NCBI RefSeq assembly: GCF_020379485.1
Contig: NW_026014775.1
Coordinates: 60,617 to 124,616 of the forward strand
DNA from: Brassica napus
Lineage: Eukaryota > Streptophyta > Magnoliopsida > Brassicales > Brassicaceae
Direction of reading: 5' to 3'
DNA: 64,000 nucleotides
A program made the position numbers and the translations under genes. Positions 58,081 through 64,000 of this stretch are shown piece after piece. Numbering within the stretch: position 1 is the stretch's first letter; the number at the start of each line of letters is the position of its first letter. The notes under the pieces were generated by a model, which was given only the letters and a program-made list of their open reading frames with translations, was not told the origin of the DNA and did not search any database.

Positions 58081-59320
58081 TTACGCCCCCTCTTCACCCG
58101 CTGCCTCGTCCGAGCCTGGAGCCGCGTCGCTTCCGTTCTCTCCGACCATCGGGTCTTTCCCCTCTGGGTCTTCTGAACACGTCGGAAGGAAGCACGCGGA
58201 TTTCAGGTCGGCCAGGATGAGACCGAAATCTCCATCCTCGGCCGCCATATCTCCCTTGCAGCCGGACAGCCGGGCCTCTTCGGCCTCCAAGGTCGGGGGA
58301 GTCTCACTTTGGAACGACCGAACTACGGCCATCCCGCCCTCAATCGTCGCCAAAGCGAAATCCCTGCTCCGGATACACTCGAGGGAACCCAGGGAAGCAG
58401 AAATCTTCGCCAAGCGAGCTTGAAACTCCGCACGAAGAGCATCCGTAGCCTCTTGGATCCCGCGGCGCGCTAGTCCCGCGTCACTCTCGATCTGACGCTG
58501 GAGTCGACGCACCTCCGAGGATTTGGCCTTCCTGGCCTTCTTTTCCTTAAGCAAGGAACTCGCCGTCTTCCCAAGGTCCCTCTCAAGCTCTCCTATCGCA
58601 ACCTCGAGCTTCGACACTTTCGCAGAGTGAGAGTCCTCGACAGCCGTCAACATAGCCTCGGTTTCGGACCATCTGCCCTGAAGCTCCACCAACTCCCCGG
58701 AAAGGCGACTGGTCTCAGAACCACATTCGCTGATCATCCCATCGATCAACGATATGAACTGCGAACGGTAAAAATTGGTTAGACTAAGTCCGTGAAAAGA
58801 ATACACGAAAGACGATCGAGAATTCAAACAAGAAACAAACCTTTCCGCGAAGTCCCGACGCTAGGCTCGACCCACCTCGCTGCGAAGTCTCCCCGTCACC
58901 GCTCTTGGCAAGTTTCCTCTTCCGACTCTTAGGCTGAGTAGCCAGGACAGCGCTAGGAGCACGCAATGCCAGAACGATTTCTTTTCTGGCTGGAGGCGGA
59001 GGCATAGAGTCAGCGGCTTTCTCTTTGTCCTCGACGAGGATCGGAGTCGTGGAAGATCCCGCAGGTGGGACTTGCGGGAGAGGAGCCGCGACGTCGGTCC
59101 CATGACACGGGGCAACGACCTGCGCGGAAGAAGACGGAAGCTCGGAGCCAGTTTGAGCTAGTTCTTTCTCGGCTTGACGACGAACTAGTTTCTCTCGGAA
59201 AGAAAGATGACCGGCAACACAAGCCGGCACTTCCGCCGGAGAAGTTGGAATCGGAGCCGGAGAAGTGGCCTCACCCATCTCGACGTCGGAATCTTTCTTA
59301 TCACCTTGGGAGGAAGACAT
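58081..59320 (-). CDS. Antisense gene of B2 (spliced, coiled coil)
   Basis: The gene reads opposite to pol. Exon 1 (59320-58841) is 160 codons and exon 2 (58758-58081) is 225 codons plus TAA. The 82-bp intron (58840-58759) has GTTTGTTTC and CCGTTCGCAG ends. Both exons are multiples of three and join in phase 0, giving an uninterrupted 385-residue protein. The amino part is acidic and rich in Ser and Pro, with a basic KSRKRKLAK stretch that could be a nuclear signal. The second exon is a long coiled coil (about residues 180-290) with an acidic tail. The transposase-like domain of the B1 gene is absent. A TATA-like box lies at 59408-59413. Its function is unknown; intactness beside a broken integrase suggests relatively recent insertion. 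Confidence 0.7.
58759..58840 (-). other. Intron of the B2 antisense gene
   Basis: Donor GGAAAG|GTTTGTTTC and acceptor TTCGCAG|TTCATA on the minus strand. It contains in-frame stops. Its position, at the start of the coiled coil and in phase 0, matches the intron of the B1 gene. Confidence 0.65.
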
Positions 59321-59407
59321 GTTGATAGGAAAGTTATGAAACTAGAGAGGTTTTAAAAGAAATGAAGAAGGGAAGGTGTGAAGAAAATGAATGACAAGAG
59401 CTCACTA

Positions 59408-59413
59408 CTTATA
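59408..59413 (-). promoter_or_regulatory. TATA-like box for the B2 antisense gene
   Basis: Minus-strand TATAAG about 90 bases before the ATG at 59320, followed by a purine/pyrimidine-skewed leader. Confidence 0.45.
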
Positions 59414-59536
59414 GAAGTATGGGTTCGGAATGTCGTCTCGACAACTTTTTTCCGCGGAATTTTAAATGTAAATTTCGTCTAATACACTTAACCTTGTCAA
59501 AATCACCTATCCGCCCGCTAGAGTCACGACTCTAAC

Positions 59537-59552
59537 GGGCTGGGGGGCTAAC
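59537..59552 (+). other. Polypurine tract of B2
   Basis: GGGCTGGGGGGCTAAC directly before the TGTTGGGG start of the 3' LTR. Confidence 0.8.
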
Positions 59553-59672
59553 TGTTGGGGTCAAAAACGGTTACGACAAATTTAACATCCAAAACATCCG
59601 AGGAAGAAAGTAAGAATTTCTCCGAAGAGTACTTTTCGAAAAAAAGAATCGAGATGTCCGACGAAGGCTCGA

Positions 59673-59977
59673 AACAGGTCGCTACGTAGCGACCGAGCTC
59701 GAGCCAAAGCTCGGTCGCTACGTAGCGACCGAGCGATCGTCCCGCTCGGTCGCTACGTAGCGACCGAGCTCGAGCCAAAGCTCGGTCGCTACGTAGCGAC
59801 CGAGCGATCGTCCCGCTCGGTCGCTACGTAGCGACCGAGCTCGAGCCAAAGCTCGGTCGCTACGTAGCGACCGAGCTCGAGCCAAAGCTCGGTCGCTACG
59901 TAGCGACCGAGCACTCGTCTCGCTCGGTCGCTACGTAGCGACCGGGCTCGAGCCAAAGTTCGGTCGCTGTGTAGCGA
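59673..59977. repeat. Palindrome array in 3' LTR of B2
   Basis: About nine copies at 35-36-base spacing, half the number in the 5' LTR. Confidence 0.95.
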
Positions 59978-60399
59978 TTGAACCTTTCCGAACATCGATA
60001 CGACACCAGTCCTTGCATTCTCGTCAAACCTTCGAATGCTATCTCCCGAAGACCGTAGCAAGCTCAGTCCATGTTTCCCGCTATTCTAATTCATCGATCA
60101 AACTTCGCGGATTAGAAACCGCGGAAAACTCGTAGTAAACGTGTCGAGTCGGAAGACGGCCCAAAGGGACCTAAAACACGACTCGAGGCCCATCCTACGA
60201 TTTTTCCTAACCAAAAGCCCGTGAACCACAGCATGGTTCACGCTTGGCCCACGAGGAAGGATAAATGTCAAGTTTCCGCGGATAAATACGGAAGTTTTGA
60301 AGATAATTGTGAAGATCGGGAAAAATGGAATATCTCCATTTTTATGCTATGACGGCTTAAGGGCAGAAGAGTAAAAGCGTAAACCGACCTTGGAGCTAG

Positions 60400-60406
60400 T
60401 ATATAA
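60400..60406 (+). promoter_or_regulatory. TATA box, 3' LTR of B2
   Basis: TATATAA, which would direct transcription out into the rest of the element A LTR and the satellite. Confidence 0.6.
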
Positions 60407-60784
60407 GGAGTCCTAGGCGAGGAGCAAGGAGAGAGAACTTTTTCAGAGCAAACTTAGCACTTAGAGCAATTTAGGCAATTTTCCGTTTTTGTTATTTCGA
60501 GCTGCGACTCAATTAGGTTTAGCCGTCTTAGGGTTGCTAGAACTAGGAATCTCGCCGACAGCTCTCGAGCCCAGGCTTATACCTTGTTGTAACGCTCATA
60601 CGCAGATTCGGAATAAGATCTACTTTGCTCTCTCTTTCGATTTCTTACTTTTATCGTTGTTATTCTCGTGTTCTGATTGCTTGACGTGTGGTAATTAACA
60701 GATATCCGGGTCCTCTGGGAAATTAGGGTTTTCCTAGTTTCCTTATTTAAACGGAAATCGACAGTGCGAATTTCGGTTCCCATA

Positions 60785-61903
60785 ACCGCACCGCGGCTAT
60801 GCTCGGTTCCTAAGTCCCATCCGGCTCTCCTTATCTGTTTCAATTCGTTTCTCTTCTCTTCTCTCTGGTTAAACACGAAAGGTTGTGTTGGTTGAGTCCA
60901 AGGGACACGTCCCTAGACTTTGGCCGGACATAATCAAACCGCTAGCCTAGACACGGGTCGGTTAGTGGGATGATCCGATTGCACCAAGACTGGGCGGTTA
61001 GGACAAACGGTTGGGAATGACCCAAAGGGCACGAGTTTTCAAGAGTCATGAATGTCCAAGAGGCACGAATGGCCAAAGGGTACATGTTCCAAACGGTGTC
61101 TTTCGGAACAGGTTAGGACCGATCCTTATGGATTGTCTAGTTAAGACAAGGTCACGGTTTGTCTAAGCCAAGGTAGAGTCGCAAGGTCTGACCGGTTGCT
61201 AAGCCTTCCGGATTAGGGTTGAGGCTTACTCGGCCGATTGGATCCAGGCCTAAGGCCGGATCAGGTAAGGGAGTCCGTTGGGCCATTGAGCCGGACTCCA
61301 TTGGCCGGTCTCACCTAGATTCTATCTGGTTAGACGGATTTGTCTTTGGGGACGATCTGGATCTGTTCGTGTGTTCTGTTTATCTATTCTGGATGATCTA
61401 TCTGAGTCTAAGTCAAGAGGTGGTTGGTTGAATGACTTAGGATACGGTAGGTAGGTTCATACGTTTTATGATTATGTTGACTGAGGTTTATCTAAGTTCT
61501 AGGAACCAAGCCAAGCATTGTAGAATCAATTCGTTCTATTCTCGGTTATGATTAATGCTTATCTGGTTGTGGTTTAAGGAACTAAGGATGGATTTGGTCA
61601 AGCCAAGGAGCCGTGAAGGCTCGCTCAGTGAGAGACTCTGTAACGTGTGGTAGGATGATGCTAGGGATGAACTAGTGATTGTCTATGAGACTGTTAAGAA
61701 GTTGTGTATTGAATCTCATGTTTCTAAGTAATACAAAGTGTATACATTATTATTCCGCTGTGCAATCTATCCCTTTGTTTATGAACCTCATATTCGAATA
61801 TGACTTAGTAAAGAAAAGACTTAGAATGAATCAGACAAGCAAAGAAATTAATAAGTAAGCATTCGTATCCAGTTAGGTTGAGAGACCAGGAACGGGTCTT
61901 ACA
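60785..61903 (+). repeat. 3' LTR of element A, second part
   Basis: It starts with the right copy of ACCGC and ends GGGTCTTACA at 61903. Together with 50678-51549 it makes an LTR of 1986 bp, against 1990 bp for the 5' LTR. Confidence 0.95.
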
Positions 61904-64000
61904 GGACGTCCGTGGATGTCCGCCAGCACACACAGGACGTCTGTGGCTGTCCGTGTGTGTCCGTCAGCACAGCACACACAGGACGTCTGTGGCTGTCCGT
62001 GTGTGTCCGTCTGTGTCCATCAGCACACACAGGATGTCTGTGGCTGTCCCTCAGTACACATATCCGCACGTTGGTCCTTGGACTCAGCACGCTGGCCCTT
62101 CCCGTGGACTGTTTGGGTGATTTAATCCCACGTGGGCTGTCTGTTCAGTACACACAGGACGTTCGTGGGTGTCCGCCAGCACACACAGAACGTCCGTGGC
62201 TGTCCGTGTGTGTCTGTCTGTGTCCGTCAGTACACACAGGACGTCCGTGGCTGTCCCTCAGTACACATATCAGCACATTGGTCCTTGGACTCAGCATGCT
62301 GGCCCTTCCTGTGGACTGTTTGGGTGATTTTGTCCCAAGTGCTGTCTGTTCAGTACTCACAGGACGTCCATGGGTGTCCGCCAGCACACACAGGACGTCT
62401 GGGGTTGTTTGTGGCTGTCTGTCAGCACACACAGGACATCCGTGTGTGTCCGTGTGTGTCTGTCAGCACACACAAGACGTTCGTGGGTGTCGGTCAGCAC
62501 ACACAGGACGTTCGTGTGTGTCTGTAAGCATACACATGACGTCCGTGGCTGTACGTGTGTGTCCGTCAGCACACACATGACGTCTGTGGCTGTCCATCAG
62601 TACACATATCAGCACGTTGGTCCTTGGACTCAGCACGCTGGCCCTTCCCGTGGACTGTTTGGGTGATTTTGGCTCACGTGGGCTGTCTGTTCAGTACACA
62701 CAGGACGTCTGTGGGTGTCCGTCAGCACACACAGGACGTCCGTGTGTGTCCGTCAGCACACACAGGACGTTCGTGGCAGTGCGTGTGTGTCCGTGTGTGT
62801 CTGTCTGTGTAATTTTGGCCCCCGTGGGCTGTCTGTTCAGTACACATATCAGCATGTTCGGGTAATTTTGGCCCCCGTGGGCTGTCTGTTCAGTACACAC
62901 AGGACGTCCCTGGGTGTCCGCCAGCATACACAGGACGTCCGTGGCTGTCCGTGTGTGTCCGTCTGTGTCCGTCAGCACACACAGGACGTCCGTGGCTGTC
63001 CTCAGTACACATATCAGCACGTTGGTCCTTGGACTCAGCACGCTGGCCCTTCCCGTGGACTGTTTGGGTGATTTTATCCCAAGTGGGCTGTCTGTTCAGT
63101 ACACACAGGACGTCCATGAGTGTCCACCAGCACCACACAGGACGTCCGGGGCTGTTTGTGGCTGTCTGTCAGCACACACAGGACATCCGTGTGTGTCTGT
63201 CAGCACACACAGGACGTTCGTGGGTGTCGGTCAGCACCACAGGACGTTCGTGTGTGTCGTAAGCATACACAGTACGTCGGTTCCTGTACGTGTGTGTCCG
63301 TCAGCACACACAGGACGTCTGTGGCTGTCCATCAGTACACATATCAGCCCGTTGGTCCTTGGACTCTGCACGCTGGCCCTTCCCGTGGACTGTTTGGGTG
63401 ATTTTGGCCCACGTGGGCTATCTGTTCAGTACACACAGGACGTCCGTGGGTGTCCACCAGCACACACAAGACGTCCGTGGCGGTCCGTGTGTGTCCGTCA
63501 GCACACACAGGACGTCCGTGGCTGTCCATCAGTATACATATCAGCACGCTGGCCCTTCCCGTGGACTGTTTGGGTGATTTTGGCCCATGTGGGCTGTCTG
63601 TTCAGTACACACAGGATATCTGTTGGTGTCCGTGAGCACACCAGGACGTCCGTGTGTGTCCTTCAGCAAACACAGGACATTTGTGGCTGTGCGTGTGGTG
63701 TCGTGTGTGTCTGTCAGCACACACATGACGTCTGTGGCTGTCCATCAGTAACACATAGTCACAGCACGTTTGTCCTTTGACTCCGCACGCTGACCCTTCC
63801 TGTGGACTGTTCGGGTAATTTGGCTCTCGTGGGCTGTCTGTTCAGTACACACATGACGTCCGTGGGTGTCCGCCAACACACATAGGACATCTGTGGCTGT
63901 CCGTGTGTGTCCATCTGTGTCCGTCAGCACACACAGACGTCCGTGGCTGTCCCTCAGTACACATATCAGCACGTTGGTCTTTTGGACTCAGCACGCTGGC
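61904..64000. repeat. Satellite array, block 4 (runs off the window)
   Basis: It begins with GGACG, the right target duplication of element A, and continues the array with the usual units to the window edge. At about 62810-62900 a piece of the constant block is present twice in a row (CCCCCGTGGGCTGTCTGTTC), an irregular unit. Several units have lost single bases of the CACACA run. Confidence 0.95.

Larger units (their letters stand above)
51550..60784 (+). mobile_element. Element B2, Tat-type retrotransposon lacking gag (TSD ACCGC)
   Basis: The element is bounded by TGTTGGGGTC at 51550 and TTCCCATA at 60784, with ACCGC at 51545-51549 and 60785-60789. Removing it restores CATGCGACCGCACCGC, matching the 5' LTR at 44396. 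The order is 5' LTR (51550-53121), primer site, protease to integrase, hairpin cluster, antisense gene (minus strand 59320-58081), polypurine tract and 3' LTR (59553-60784). Gag is missing: the leader, which matches B1 as far as AAAAGCCAC, jumps to just before protease at about 53190. The terminal CACA of the 5' LTR is CATA in the 3' LTR. The two RNase H domains and the antisense gene place it in the Tat group. Confidence 0.95.
59553..60784 (+). repeat. 3' LTR of B2
   Basis: This 1232-bp LTR is otherwise very close to the 5' LTR. It has only about nine palindrome copies (59673-59977) and lacks the short segment present at about 51640-51675. TATA box at 60400-60406. Confidence 0.95.
34763..61903 (+). 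mobile_element. Element A, near-complete Tekay-type chromovirus (TSD GGACG)
   Basis: The element is bounded by TGTCACTCCC at 34763 and GGGTCTTACA at 61903, with GGACG duplicated at 34758-34762 and 61904-61908. Without the nested elements it is about 9.1 kb: a 5' LTR of 1990 bp, an interior of 5146 bp and a 3' LTR of 1986 bp. The order gag, protease, RT, RNase H, integrase, chromodomain is that of Ty3/gypsy chromoviruses, and the sequence style is Tekay/Del. Pol has two in-frame TGA stops and a one-base loss, so the copy is probably defective although its overall structure is intact. B1 sits 198 bp into the 5' LTR and B2 872 bp into the 3' LTR. Confidence 0.95.

Overview
Kind of sequence. The window looks like heterochromatin of a plant nuclear genome. 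I see no host gene, tRNA or rRNA. It consists of nested Ty3/gypsy LTR retrotransposons and one long GT-rich satellite array. A flowering plant is supported by three things: Tekay/Del-type chromovirus proteins with an initiator-Met-tRNA primer site, Tat-type elements with two RNase H domains and an antisense gene, and 5-bp target duplications throughout. The Tat LTRs with tandem CGGTCGCTACGTAGCGACCG palindromes resemble sequences I associate with Brassica, so Brassicaceae is my best guess, from memory and unverified.

Layout. 1-14036 is a scrambled cluster of Tekay-type pieces. It holds a partial plus-oriented LTR (F, to 2832), a minus-strand gag-protease relic (2833-4480) fused to satellite block 1 (4481-6761), a minus-oriented 3' LTR (H, 6762-9563) with a stub of its interior (to 9749), and the right part of a plus-oriented LTR (E, 9750-14036). 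E is interrupted by a near-copy of F in inverted orientation, solo LTR G (10603-13702, TSD TGGAA). From 14037 to the window end there is one satellite array cut by two insertions. Element C (22527-32518, minus strand, TSD CGCCA) is a gutted Tekay element whose 3' LTR carries solo LTR D (22675-24330, TSD TCCCT). Element A (34763-61903, plus strand, TSD GGACG) is a nearly complete Tekay element with gag, protease, RT, RNase H and integrase/chromodomain. Each LTR of A holds one element of the same Tat family: B1 (34961-43734, minus, TSD ACGAG) in the 5' LTR and B2 (51550-60784, plus, TSD ACCGC) in the 3' LTR. The order of events is array, then A and C, then B1 and B2 into A, and D into C.

How the parts relate. 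B1 keeps gag and protease but has lost RT to integrase. B2 has lost gag but keeps an open 1158-codon protease-RT-RNase H-second RNase H-integrase frame. Together they hold nearly one full set of functions. Both carry a convergent antisense gene that reads as two exons, with its own TATA-like box just inside the 3' LTR. Between the pol stop and that gene's 3' end lies a cluster of hairpins whose stems differ between B1 and B2 by compensating changes. A shows two intron-like segments, one in the gag leader and one between gag and protease; the second is also present in the old relic at 2969-3062.

Limits. All alignments were made by eye. LTR identities, insertion ages and family names need software. 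Coordinates of LTR ends and TSDs were counted from the sequence; junctions inside degraded regions are good to roughly 10 bases.
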